Translations under genes and position numbers: made by a program
Assembly (NCBI GenBank): GCA_036346405.1
Contig: CM070563.1
Span: 31,692,816 to 31,756,815, forward strand
DNA: 64,000 bases
Source of the DNA: Phyllostachys edulis
Taxonomy: Eukaryota > Streptophyta > Magnoliopsida > Poales > Poaceae
Direction of reading: 5' to 3'
Shown: piece by piece, positions 34,052 to 45,562 of the stretch
Numbering within the stretch: the stretch's first letter is position 1
Layout: each line of letters begins with the position of its first letter
Notes under the pieces: model-generated
The model's input: only the letters and a program-made list of their open reading frames with translations
The model's database searches: none
Told to the model about the DNA's origin: nothing

Positions 34052-37000
34052 TGTAACATCCCAAAGTTCTGTTACCAAAATAAAAATTAATAAAGTTATT
34101 ATTTTATTGGATTTCAAATTTAAAAGAGTTTTATTACTTTTTTGGAATTTCTGAAGTTTTAAAAGTCAAAAATAAAATTTATTGAAGTTTTAAAAGTTTT
34201 CTTGGATTTAAAGTGAAAAATAAAAATTTATTTAATTTCTAGAATTTTCTCGAATTTTAAAAGCTTTTCTCTAATTATTTTAAAGCCAAAATAAATTATG
34301 TGCAAAAACTATTACCAATTTTAAGTTGGAATTATTTTATTTAAATCCAAAATGTCTTAGAGAACTTCTGTGAATTTTCTTATAATTTTTAGATTTTATT
34401 TGGCATTTTCTAAGACCTAATTTGAATTAACCGATTTATTAAAATGCTAAATCTTTTAAAAATTTCGGAAAACCTAATGGGCCGAATCTCAGCCCATTCC
34501 TGTTTGCCCGTTTTCGTGGCCCACCTCAGCTCGCAAGCCACACCATTCCCTCACTATCACCGTGTCACTGCCAACGTGGGCCCACCCGTCATTCCCCCTT
34601 TATTTTTCTTTCTCACCGACAGTGGGCCCCGCGCCTTCTTCTCCCCGCTTTCTTCCTCTTCAAGCCGCAAGACCCACCGCCATTAGCACCCGGCTCAAGC
34701 TCCATCACCACCACCAATTCCTACCCCTTCTTCCGCGCCCGCGTGCGCAATGAATCCCCCTAACCTTACCGCCTCTCTTTCGGGCCGTTTCCCCTTCCCT
34801 CGCACGCGGTTTCGTCGGAACCGCACCATCTCCGTCGCGACCTCCGCACCCGATCTCCCTCTCTCAGCCTCCTCCGCCCTATAAAAGGGAGCACGAGGTG
34901 CCCCTCCCTTCGCTCATCCCATCTCCACCACTCACCCCGCCTCTCCTCACCGGATTTGGAGCTTTTCCACCGTCGACCGCCTCTCCTTCCACCGCCTCTA
35001 GCGTTGCCGTTGATGACTCCCTGGTGACTCCGACCGCACCATCGGCATCGCAGCATCAAGTCCTCTCTGGTGCGTGCCCCCTCGACACCGGAGCCTCGCC
35101 GGAACGCCGTTGCCGCCACGAGCCCAACATCGCCACCGCCTTTTGACCTCGCCGCCGGCCATTCCATCGCATCCCCGCACATTCGAGGTGAGCCCTAGAC
35201 TCCTCACGATCTTCTCCACCCGTTGACGCCCTCGTCGGCTATCACCGTGACGCCGTTCGTCGGAGCCATTCAGGCCCGAGCGCCGCCGGTGCCAAGGTGA
35301 CGTGGCAGCGCCACGTCACTGCCACATCACGCCAAATCAACTCCCACCATCAGCGCCTCGCCTACGTGGCATGCCCATGTGTCACTAACGTGGCAAGCGG
35401 CCCACATGTCATAGAAAGAAGAGATTTTCAGTAGAAAAACAATTCCGGCCGAAAACCATTTATCCCAGTTGCTGACGTCATCACGACGCATTAATTTGAT
35501 TTTCCTTTAGAAGAATAATTCCAAAATTCTGAAAAATCCCAAATTCATCATTTCATGTGATTTCCAAACTTACAGGGGTTCGTTCTCCTTCATACGAACT
35601 CCGATTTTATTGATTCAAATTTCTAAATTCATATAAATTCAAGATCTAGCCAACTAAACCAAAATTATTTATTTTGGAGTTAATTTGAATCTTCATTTGA
35701 ATTTTGTTTGAATTTGATTTATTTTCGCGTATAGATTTCGATGACTTCGGAGAGTCAGATTTCGACGCCATTTGAGAGCAACTAATTGAGCAAGGCAAGT
35801 TACATCTTTGATCATGTTTGACCCTATTATTTTAAATTATTTAAATTCTATTTTAAATTATTACTGTATGCTTATTTATAATCAGTAATTTAAATTCCTG
35901 ATTTAAATTTATAGATATGCCTAAATCCTTTGTATGGCCAATATTGACATGTGAATCGAATATATTGTCACCCTAGATAAAATCTAGTTGATACAATAGT
36001 ATGAACTAGGACCATTTGAAAATATTATGCAAATACATGCTTAGACCAAAAATATTTGATTTGGGGAATTTCAGCCAAAAATCAAATGTTGTTTAAATTG
36101 TATCCATAGCATTGGTGTGTTATGGAAGTTTATAAATGACTTTGAAAAATAAAATAAAATGATGGTTTGGACTTGGGCGATTGGATGGCTGGTGGGTGCA
36201 AGTTTATGCACGGGCTCAATCTGGTTAAGGTTGAGGCTCATGGGTTGTTTTGAAAGGCGCCCAAGTCAGTTAAGGACCGGTCTTCGAGTGTATTTTGCTA
36301 AGTCATACCGTACTACCACAAGTCTAGAGTGGGATGGACTTGGCCAACTAATTTACAACATTTCATCGTGGTCGTACCATCCGGTTACGTGGGTGACTAT
36401 TATGACATACTTTTATGTATTCCCACTTAGCGTAAGAGGGAGCTAGAACCCAGCAGGTTTCTATCCAAAGGGGGCGAAAATTAGCGAGGCATAACAACAT
36501 TGGGATGGCGCATGTAAAGGCCTCGTGATAATCACTTAGTCGCACACCTACGGAAGTGTGTAAGTCGACAGTACAAGTTGATTATCTCTTGTGGGTAAAG
36601 TTGTACAACCTTTGCAGAGTGTAAAACTATTCGAATAGCCGTGTCCACGGTCACGGACATGCCTAGCAAAGCTGCTCCAAGTTAGATCTTTGGTTTTTAG
36701 TTTTAAAAGACTTTATCAAATAGTTTATCCAAATGGGAAAATGAGCAAGAAGCCATGTGATAGGAGGGTATCCTTCACCATTCTTGTGTGAATGTTATCT
36801 GACTATAAAACTGAGAATTTATAAAATGAATTTTAGTTATAGAAAAACTGCTTTGGAACTTAGTACAACTATTTTAAAAAAAATATTGCTTTATGCAAAT
36901 ACAACCAATAAGCCTGCCTTTGTTATATCCTTGCATGCATTATAATCTGTTATTGGGTGTAACTTGCGAGCACAGAAGTTGTGCTCATCCTTACTTAATG

Positions 37001-37297
37001 CAAATAAATTTTAGAGGAGAAGGACTTTGTTACCGGTGTGGATCTCAACGACTAGGCCGCTACCCCAGTCGATTGCCTGTGGCAGATCAGCTGGACTCTA
37101 CTACTTCTTCGTCTTCCACTATGTTTCTTTATTGTTGGCTTGTAAGCCTTTCTTGTAATAAACTCTGTTGATTATTAATAAAATTATGCGATTTATGGAT
37201 GTTATCGTATCTGTTTATTGTGTGAACTAGCTACTGATCATGAGATTAGTTTAGAAATGCACAGAGGATTTGGGAGGGTTACTCCCGGGTCCGACAG
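34052..37297 (+). repeat. 3' LTR of gag-only element E2, 3.2 kb
   Basis: It starts tgtaacatcccaaag and ends cccgggtccgaca. It is the same family as solo LTR E1 (18566..22184) in opposite orientation. A TATA box (tataaaa, 34880..34886) follows a GC-rich U3 region. The 93-residue frame at 36893 resembles a frame on the other strand of E1 only because the LTRs are homologous. The downstream flank gccga cannot be compared, because the 5' end of the element is absent. Confidence 0.75.
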
Positions 37298-37920
37298 CCG
37301 ATAATAGCTAAAAATGGACAGCATATCGGGGAGGAAAGTTGGCATCAACTTCAACTTTCGAAGGTAAACAATCTATGAGCTCAAAGGTAGTAGACGGTGC
37401 AATAGACGAAGTTAATGTTTCTATTTATATGTGTACAAAAGAAAATTAATATTTATTATGCGGTTTACGATTCTATCTGCTGATATGTATCTCTTTTTTT
37501 GACATTAAGTTGTAACGCATGGTCACCTAGTGCTATTAAACGGGTCAATAGTGCTAGCCAAAAACTGAAAGGAGAGACCCACATCGCGTCACCAAACCTC
37601 AAACATCACACTGACGGTGGGGCCCGACGATAACCGTAACATCCTTTCCTCGATACGGCTTTTTAGCCCCCACCCCTCTTCACCACCCTGCTAGATTTGG
37701 TCCACAAAACCAATCGGTCCATCCCCACACCCGAGCCCACATTGTCAAACACTCCAATCGCACGAGACAACTCCATGGCACGCACGCTCGTGAGTCGCGA
37801 ACCCTCACGCGAAATACACGAGCAAAACAAACGGGAAAACGAAATCAGCAAAATTCCCAAAGAAACCACACGAGTCGCCTCTCCAATCTCCACCACCCAA
37901 CCAACAGCCAAGTACCAATC
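37298..37920. other. Probable distal upstream region of the VSR gene
   Basis: This is unique-looking sequence between LTR E2 and copia element H. If H is removed using its caatc/caacc TSD, this stretch joins the sequence just upstream of the VSR start. It contains 'cactgacggtggggccc' near 37610, similar to 'aaactgacagtgggg' at 44923. No gene is seen; the 90-codon frame at 37697 resembles nothing I know. Confidence 0.45.
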
Positions 37921-38193
37921 TATTGAGGTACCATCGCTGATGAGTCCAGTCCAAGCGATTACCTCGTAGACAAACTCAGAATCGTAAGAACAATGCAAGA
38001 ATACAAGAACAAAATAGTGTTCTTGCAAAAAAAAATATAGGGGACTTCTTGCTTCTCTTTATCCTTTCATCAATCGATCAATCGTTTACAATGAATATCA
38101 CCCCCTATTTGTAGGCTAGAGACTCTACTAGCGTTTAGGATGGGGAGCCCATACATGGGCCGGCTTCTAGGCCAAGCACATAGTTTCTTAACA
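37921..38193 (-). repeat. 3' LTR of element H
   Basis: It starts tattgagg (TG changed to TA) and ends cttaaca. It shares 'acttcttgcttctctttat' and 'gatcaatcgtttacaatga' with 44640..44882. An extra tract with a run of A near 38025 explains the length difference. Confidence 0.8.
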
Positions 38194-38208
38194 TTCCCCC
38201 TTGGGCAC
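38194..38208 (-). other. Polypurine tract of element H
   Basis: The minus strand reads gtgcccaagggggaa directly before the 3' LTR, a standard copia polypurine tract. Confidence 0.75.
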
Positions 38209-38499
38209 TCATCCTCACATATTCATGCCTCGTCAAAACTTCATAAAAACCCAGTGGAAAAAATTTGGAGAAAGAGCACATGATACAAGTTCTGTTGTGT
38301 TGCACGAATTGCCTCATTAAAAACCTTAGCCGAGAAACTTTAGGAAAACTTGTCAAGGGAAAAAGAGTACAATCCACCCAATTTTATTTAATCTATAGGA
38401 TTTACTCTTTGGGTACTCGATCTTCGTAATCAAGTTTCAATAATGAGTTCGTAAAGATTCTCTCCTTCAATTCTGCACTTCTCTAAGTCTCGTCATTAC

Positions 38500-40330
38500 A
38501 ATTCCATATATGCACCTTTCAAAGCTAGATGGTAGAAGTAACTTAGTGAATAAATCTGCAATATTTTCACATGACTTAGTATGCAGTACTTTTAATTCCG
38601 TCCATCTTTTGCAATTCATGAGTATAGAAGAACTTGGGGTTGATATACTTTGTGAGATGACTCTTCACATATCCCATCAGCACTTGTGCAATACAAGCTG
38701 CATTATCTTCATGGATAATAATGGGGGTTTTCGCGGTATTCAATCCACACGACTTCTGGAAGTGGTGAATCATCCGCCGAAGCCAAGCACATTCTCATGA
38801 GGCCTTGTACGGTGCTATTATTTCCGAGTGGTTCGTCGAAGTCGATACAAGATTCTGCTTAGACGATTTCTATGGAATTGCAGTTCCACCACATAGAAAT
38901 ATATAACCTATTCGTGACTTGGCTGTATACGGGTTCTATAGGTACCCGTCATCTGCATAGACATTCATATTCAGATCTTAGTTCTTTCTGTAGAACAGAC
39001 CAAGTTCTTTGCTTCCTTGGAGGTATCGGAAGATGTCCTTCATTTCCTGCCAATGCCTTTGGTAGGTTCTGCACTGTACCTTGCTAATAGGTTTACGGCA
39101 AATGAAATGTACATTCTAGCACAGTTTGCTAAATACATGAGTGCTCCTATTGCACTTAAGTATGGGAATTCCGGTTCCAAGACTTCCTCCCCCTCTTCTC
39201 TAGGTCTGTACGGGTCCTTGTCTTGCTACAAGGATCTCTCGACCATCGGCACTTTCGAAGGGTATGCCTTTTCAAATTCAAACGTTTCTAACACTTTTTG
39301 AGTGTAGGTTGACTGATATACTAAAATCCTTTCAGGAGCATGTTCAAGCTGCAAGCCTAGGAAATATTTGGTTTTAACCAAATCTTTCATTTTGAACTCC
39401 GACTCCAGGTAAGAGCTTGCTTTCTTAATACCTTCTAGGGTTCTAATGATATTCAGATCATTTTCATATGCTGAGATTATACAAAATCCATCATGGGATC
39501 GTTGTATAAATACACAGTGATTATTCTCATTGTTCATGTAGCCTTTCTTGCATAGAAAGTCGCTTCAAGCGATTATACCACATCCTGCCTGATTGCTTAA
39601 GTCTGTACCGTGACTTTCTGAGTTCCACACTGTACATATTTCTATTTGCTCTATTTTGGCTCGGGACAAGGATACATTTAGGTACCTTCATATAAATATC
39701 CGAATATAATTTTCCATAAAGGTATGCTGTCACCACATCCATAAATTTCACTTTTAACTTCAAGTTTACAGCCATTGAGATTAAATATCTAAAGGGTGGT
39801 TCCGCCCATGACAGGGGAATAGGTTTCTTCATAAACAACTCCTGGATGTTGAGTGAAACCTTGTGCAACAAGCCTTGTTTTACTTCATTATTTTCATTTC
39901 TCTTTCGAACAAATACACACTTATGCCCTACGGGGTGCACATGGGGAGGCGAACGGCTTACAGGCCCAAACACCTTTCTTTTATTCAGAGATAATAATTC
40001 TACTTCTATTGCCTTCTTTCAATCTTCCCAATCTGACATTTTCTTTTATTCAGCGAGCGATACAAGCTCTAGATCAAGATCGATGATTGTGGCAAATTTC
40101 TTTGCAAAATCAATGTTGACATTGGCTGTTGTCTTATTTATAGATTCTCCCGAGGTCACAAAGTTTATAGTAATTTCTTCAAGGGGCGATTCTTCTAAAG
40201 CTTCTACTTGCTCACCGCTGCTTTTAATTACGGGGGAAACTCCCTTTAGTTTTTCAACTCCAATGTGTGCGCACACATCCATACTGATATCTCCCTTCAT
40301 GGGGATGTTCAATTCTAGTATGCCTTTTCT
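38500..40330 (-). pseudogene. Element H RT and RNase H remnant
   Basis: Frames at 39527..39973 and 39226..39537 carry copia reverse transcriptase blocks (KVKFMDVVTAYLYGKL, then KMKDLVKTKYFLGLQLEH). The usual YVDD active-site box reads YEND at the expected position, which should abolish activity. RNase H remains at 38576..38773 (IIIHEDNAACIAQ, HLTKYINPKFFYTHELQ). The 40046..40312 frame is the variable linker before RT. Confidence 0.8.
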
Positions 40331-40599
40331 GAAGGTTTCATACTGGTGCTAGGTCTCAACTGGCTCCCCTTATGGTTCTGGGGAACTTTGGTGATTGGCT
40401 GTGTTAAGTACCTCTTATCCTTTTTCACCAGGCATCCCCAGTTACTTCGGATTCGAGGGGCCGAAGTTATTGTCCTTTAAGAGGCCTTAGGACGGGATTA
40501 GGGATACCTTCATCAGTATTTCAACCCTCTCTGGTGCATTGCGTACAAGCATATGCGACTTAGTCACACTCTTCAAATCACTAAAATGGTTAGGCAGTT

Positions 40600-40790
40600 G
40601 ATTCGCTAATGCTTGCAAATCAATTATCTTCTGGACTTCAATTATTTTCTGGACTTCTCTATTTGCTTCACTAGTGCGTGGGTCATGTGCATGGATTTTA
40701 ATTATCTTTTGGACTTCAATTTATCTTCTGGACTGCTCTTATTTTCTAGACTTCAATTATCTTCTGGACTTTAATTATTTCCCGACATTT
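40600..40790. repeat. Short tandem repeat 'caattatcttctggactt' in element H
   Basis: Five to seven degenerate copies of an 18-base word alternate with short spacers between integrase and RT sequences of H. The expansion helps explain the lost frame here. Confidence 0.6.
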
Positions 40791-42945
40791 TCATTAAAGG
40801 GTTGATTTCCTCCCCCTAATGACGGGAAACTAGCCTCATCTAATATACTATCAGCGAATCGGACAGTATGAAAATCTCTCGTCGTAGGGTCCAAATACCT
40901 GATTATGGATGCTGTCTCATAACCAACGTATATCCTAAACTTTCGGAGAATGCCCATTGTAGTTCACTGTGGTGGTGGTATAGGTACATAAATCTTGCAA
41001 CAAAATCTTCAAAGATGAGAAATTTTCTGTGCTGACCCTTGCGCTAGTTGCATATGTGAATGGTTGTTATATGCCGATGGTCTAAAATTGATGAGAGTTG
41101 CTGCGAGCAGGACTGCGTGTCCCTAACATGCAGTTGGTAAATTACAATTCTTCAAGGGTGGTCGGGCACTAAATTTAATCCTTTTAATTAATACCTCTAT
41201 GAGTCCATTCTGGGTGTGGACATGCGGTGTGGAATGCTCAACTTTAATTCCCATTGCCATATAATAATCATCAAATGCCTTTGAAGTAAATTCTCTGGCG
41301 GTGTCCATTCTGGTGGACTTCACATGATGATCAGGGAAATTATTTCTAATTTTAATTATCTCCGAGATTTAGCTTTGCAAAAGCGTAGTTTCTCGTAAAC
41401 ATACATGCAACCATTTCGAGAAAGCATCGATGAGCACCATAAAATACCTAAATGACCCTTACAGGGGTTGTATAGAACCGCAAAGAGTCTCCCTGGATAC
41501 GGTCCAGGAATGTAGGGACTTCATCCTTCACTTTCAGAGCGGAAGGTTTAGCAATTAAATTCCCGATGGCACACGCGGGGCACACAAAATCTTCCTGATT
41601 CGGAAAATGATTTACATTGACATTATGTCCCTGTGAATTATTAATTATATTTCTCATCATCCTAAGACCTAGGTGGCATAATCTGTCATATCAGAGATAG
41701 AAAAGGTTCAGAGCTTCTAAATACGGTTTTCAGAGCAGTATAGATTGCAGGTGCCTTAATATTAGTGTAGTATAGTCCAGATTCATATGAAGGAAGTCGT
41801 TCTAGTACTATTTTTCTACTTTCTTCACGCTTTGTAATGAGTAGGTATTCCTTACTATATTCTTCTTCAGTCTCTACGTGGAAACCGTTAACGCGAATAT
41901 CCTTGAGAGTTCTAGTCGATTCTGGGTACAACAAGCCTTCTTTAATGATCAAAGTTGTGCCCATCAGGAGTATAATTGTGGCCCTTCATGAGCCTATTAT
42001 ATAAGTATCGCTGCCTGCGATTGTCGTATGACTACCAGTATTCTTGCTGATCGACTGTAAAAGTTTCGTCTCTCTCAAGATGGTATTCACTATGTTGCTA
42101 CCTGCTAAGTACACTTCCTCCAGAGGGTGCCCCGTACGTTCTAATATAATTTACTTTATTAATATGTAGTAGAAAGCAAGCGACACATAAATAAAATACT
42201 TCAGATATCAGAACATAACTTGCTATTATAAATACGGGGATAAGTCTTGCAAGACTTATCATAAGAATTTAATGCTTTGCTCTCCTAGAGCTTACAACCA
42301 TGATTCAAAGGATAAAATAATTCAATGCTCTGCTTCTATTCCAAACTGCAAGTTTTTATAAAAGATCCAAGTGCAATGTGTGCACTAGATCGAATCAACG
42401 AAGTATTGATAAACTTCTGCCTCAATCTCCTACATGGCGATCTTCTCCTCTTATAGGCAACTACGGTTGGGGCCGCTGTGTGTCCAAAGGAGGGATAATG
42501 GGGGGCTGCTACTAGGCTGTCCACATCCATGAGCGCAACTAATGGATGTGGTTTCTCTATGCCTACAATGGCGAGGTGTGACTCATGCTGTTCTATGCCC
42601 TTCTTCTTAGACTGAAAAGCATCAATAACGTGCGACCACAAGCTTACCCTTCTTGCCCCTCTCCTTCATGAGAGGTTTTATCACCTTGTAGCTGCTAGCA
42701 TTGGCTTCATGACCAATATTGTTACTAGGTGGTTGTGAGATGTAGTTCTTCCGTAGAACATCACCTTGAGCTTCCGCAACTTGCATGGTGTCAATTAATG
42801 TAGCATACTCCTTGTAGCCGTTTTGACCATAGTTGCGTGCGGATTGCACCGTATTTGGGTGAAAGGTAGAGAAAGTCTTCTCAATCTTCTGCTCATCCGT
42901 GATTACATTATCACAGAGTTGAAGACTTGTACAAATTCTAGCCAT
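40775..42945 (-). pseudogene. Element H gag and integrase remnant
   Basis: Frames at 42622..42945 and 42336..42641 resemble copia gag (EQKIEKTFSTFHPNTVQ). Frames at 41686..41964 and 41448..41660 look like the GAG-pre-integrase region with a CPACAIGN finger. The frame at 41123..41323 is part of the integrase core (RMDTAREFTSKAFDDY, then VEHSTPHVHTQNG). All are separate frames with stops between them, so no polyprotein can be made. Confidence 0.75.
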
Positions 42946-44625
42946 GCTGGGTTAGTTTTTCGAACTCCTAGTTCATGATGCCAGTCATTTTCTATATTCA
43001 TGCAAAGAGTTCATAAGATTACTACTGGTAATTTACATAAAATGGTTGCAAAATTCTCATAATGATCTTCGAACTCCTGGTTTGTGATTCCGTATTTTTT
43101 TATGCATTTCTCATGATTTACTGCTGTTTTCAGTGATTAAAAGTAATATAAACAATCACAGATAATCAAAACAGTAAATACAATACATAAATTGCATAGA
43201 AATAATAATAACAAAGTTAAACATGCTTCAAATGCAAAAATTGATTTAAAATTTGAATTCTCGATGCCTTTTTCTGCTGGAAAATGAATTTTCGGCGAAT
43301 TCTGCAATTTTCAGGGGTTAAAACGCGCAATTTCAGTTCTGAGAAAATTTGCGTGTAATTTTCAACAATGCCAAGGGCGTTTTGAAAAATTTCCTCATTC
43401 CCGTAAAAGGCCCCGGAATTTTCAGAATCCGAGGGACCTTTTTGCAAAAATTAGGATTTTCCTTTTCCCTTTTTTTTTGTTTCACCCGTCGGCCCTTTTT
43501 TTTCCCTTTTCTTGAGCTTTCATTTCTTGGCCCATTAGGCCCATGCGTGGCCGTCTTCAAAAAAGGAGCTCACGGGTAGGAAACCCTACCCCGGCTCTAA
43601 TGGTGGCGGCGACACCTTCAGGGTGAGTGTGAGCCGAAGGTGAGTGGGCTCAGGAGGAAACGGTCGGAGGCGGTGTTGTGCAGCGGCAGCGCTGGCGGAG
43701 ACGGCTCCTTGCGGATCGGTCGGTCCGTCGGCGACGTCACGGAGGTGGCCGTCATGGCGACGCGAGGAGGTCCGTCTGGTGACCACAGGAGCGTGGTGTG
43801 AGCGGCGATGGCTCCAAAGTTTGGCGGCCTTCTATGAAGCGCAGGCTTTAGGCGTCTTGGCGATGGCGCTCCGTCGGAATGCAGACTGAGCACGCCAGCG
43901 AGGCGGCGGGCACGGCGAGCGAGGCGGCTGTAGTGGCCACTTGCGCGACATGAGCGGTGGCTACTGCGGTCCCATGGCATGCATGGTCTTCAAGGTGTCA
44001 CGATCCCCTTCTTTTCTCCTATTTTTCTTTTCTTTCTTTGAGGCGGCCATGCGGGGCTCGGTGGTGGCTATGGCGCGCACGTGGGCGGGGTGGCGGCGTG
44101 GATGGGAGCCAGTCGCGGCGCCATGGTAGGGCGGCGCTTCAAGGTGGCGGAGGAGGTGCCATGCACATGCGGCGCGGCGGCTTCAAGCCGACGGTGGTGG
44201 TCTTGCCTGTGGTCATGGAGGCTCCAAAGTGTGCCAAATTTGTTTCTCATACTGTTCATTCATTCAATGCGTACTGTTTATCCAAAAAATACTATTCATG
44301 CTACTATTGTTTATGCGCGTAATAATCGTCGTTCGCAATTATTATCACCTTTGGCTTGGCGACTTCAAGTCGGCTCGCGGTAGTTTAGAACGAATTTGTA
44401 ATTTTCAATCTACAGTACAATCGACATCCAATCTTTCGTGCAATCTACCGATCGACATTGTGTCGGCGACTTCAAGTCGGCTCGCGGTAGACTAGAGTGG
44501 ATTTGCACCGTAGAAAACCAATCTAGAAAGCAAATTTACAGAATTGAAAGCGATTTAGAAAGAAAAACGATTTAATCTACAAGCGTCGTTCATCGACGGT
44601 TACCTTTCGATCCGAGGAGAGTTGA
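42946..44625 (-). repeat. Element H 5' leader with GC-rich insert
   Basis: The leader is 1.7 kb, long for a copia element. It has an AT-rich half next to gag and a GC-rich block at about 43580..44260 with frames on both strands that match nothing I know. The 26-base word starting ggcgacttcaagtcggctcg occurs twice (44358 and 44466 regions). Confidence 0.5.
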
Positions 44626-44639
44626 TCGTGCTGATAACA
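44626..44639 (-). other. Probable primer-binding site of element H
   Basis: On the minus strand the LTR end is followed by atgttatcagcacg. It resembles but does not equal the iMet site (tggtatcagagc), so the primer tRNA is uncertain. Confidence 0.5.
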
Positions 44640-44882
44640 TGTTGAGGAATCGTCGCTGGCGAGTCCAGTCTGAGCGATTATCCCGTAGACAAACTCAAAA
44701 TCATAAGAACAATGCAAGAACACAAGAACAAAATAGTAGATTGATCACAGAGATATAAAGGACTTCTTGCTTCTCTTTATTCTTTCATCGATCAATCGTT
44801 TACAATGAGACTCTGCTAGGATTTAAAATAGGGAGCCTATACATGAGCTGACTTGTGGTCAAGCCCATAGTTACTTTTAACA
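44640..44882 (-). repeat. 5' LTR of element H
   Basis: It starts tgttgagg and ends ttttaaca. Its outer edge lies 367 bp before the VSR start codon, and its transcription is directed away from VSR. Confidence 0.8.
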
Positions 44883-45249
44883 CAACCAACCAAATCCTGG
44901 TCATTATTTATTCTCGCACATTAAACTGACAGTGGGGCCATCCAACCTAGCCCGATGCCCTCCCGACACGTAAGAACTGCATACACTAGGTTCACAACGC
45001 CTTGCTTCCAAACCCGTAAGTGGGACCCTACTGTCAGTTTTACGGATCACCAAAACTCAGTCCGTGACGTACGCGCTCCACGCGAACACCACTCGCACAC
45101 TACACCCCCACGCGAGCCGCGAGCTAAGCGAGCGAGAGAGAGAGCACTCCCATTTTCTTCACTGCAGCTTCGCTTTCCGATCTAAACCCTCGCCGCGCCG
45201 TCTCCCCTCCGCGCCGCTGCCTCCGGAGCAGCGAGCACGTGCGCGCGAG
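44883..45249 (+). promoter_or_regulatory. VSR proximal promoter and 5' leader
   Basis: This 367-bp stretch lies between copia H and the VSR start codon. It has no clear TATA box. Visible motifs are tgacgtac near 45064, an imperfect inverted pair aaactgacagtgggg (44923) and ccctactgtcagttt (45026), a purine run gagagagagag (45137..45147) and CACGTG at 45236. The transcription start cannot be placed from sequence alone. Confidence 0.55.
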
Positions 45250-45562
45250 ATGCGGGGGCTAGCGTTCGGGCGGCTTCTGCTGCCGCTGCTGGCGCTTGCC
45301 GCGGCGGCGGCGGTGGAGGCGCGGTTCGTGGTGGAGAAGAACAGCCTGATGGTGACGTCGCCGACGGCGCTGCGGGGGCGGCACGATAGCGCCATTGGCA
45401 ACTTCGGCATCCCGCAGTACGGCGGGAGCATGGCCGGCGCCGTCGTCTACCCCAAGGACAATGCCGACGCCTGTGACGCCTTCGACGGCGCCAGCAAGAA
45501 GGAGCATCCCTTCCGCGCCAAGCCCGGCGCACTCCCGAGCTTCCTCCTCGTCGACCGTGGAA
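45250..45562 (+). CDS. VSR: VSR exon 1: signal peptide and start of the PA domain
   Basis: It encodes residues 1 to 104 plus one base. A leucine/alanine-rich signal peptide (LLLPLLALAAAAAVEA) is followed by RFVVEKNSLMVTSP and IGNFGIPQYGG, the conserved mature N terminus of plant VSRs. It ends in FLLVDRG, the PA-domain core that continues in exon 2. The exon is very GC-rich, unlike the later exons, as is common for grass first exons. Confidence 0.92.

Larger units (their letters stand above)
37921..44882 (-). mobile_element. Element H: complete Ty1/copia retrotransposon, minus strand, decayed
   Basis: LTRs of 273 and 243 bp (37921..38193 and 44640..44882) flank gag, integrase, RT and RNase H remnants in copia order on the minus strand. 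Flanks are caatc (37916..37920) and caacc (44883..44887), a 4/5 TSD. The polypurine tract and primer site are in the expected places. Every domain has stops or frameshifts, and the two LTRs differ by indels, so the insertion is not recent. Confidence 0.85.

Noticed and set aside
34766..35182. 138-codon minus-strand frame as a gene
   Set aside because: It lies in the GC-rich U3 part of LTR E2 and covers its TATA region; no homology seen.
23116..37297. LTR F and LTR E2 as the two ends of one element
   Set aside because: They differ in length (4.5 and 3.2 kb) and in sequence after the first 15 bases, and the flanks (aagat and gccga) do not match.
37697..37969. 90-codon + frame as a small protein gene
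   Set aside because: It crosses the start of copia LTR H, so its end is insertion sequence, and it resembles no known protein.
45064..45249. Earlier in-frame ATG for VSR at 45064
   Set aside because: It would add 62 Arg/Ser/His-rich residues before a clear signal peptide; the ATG at 45250 fits the family.
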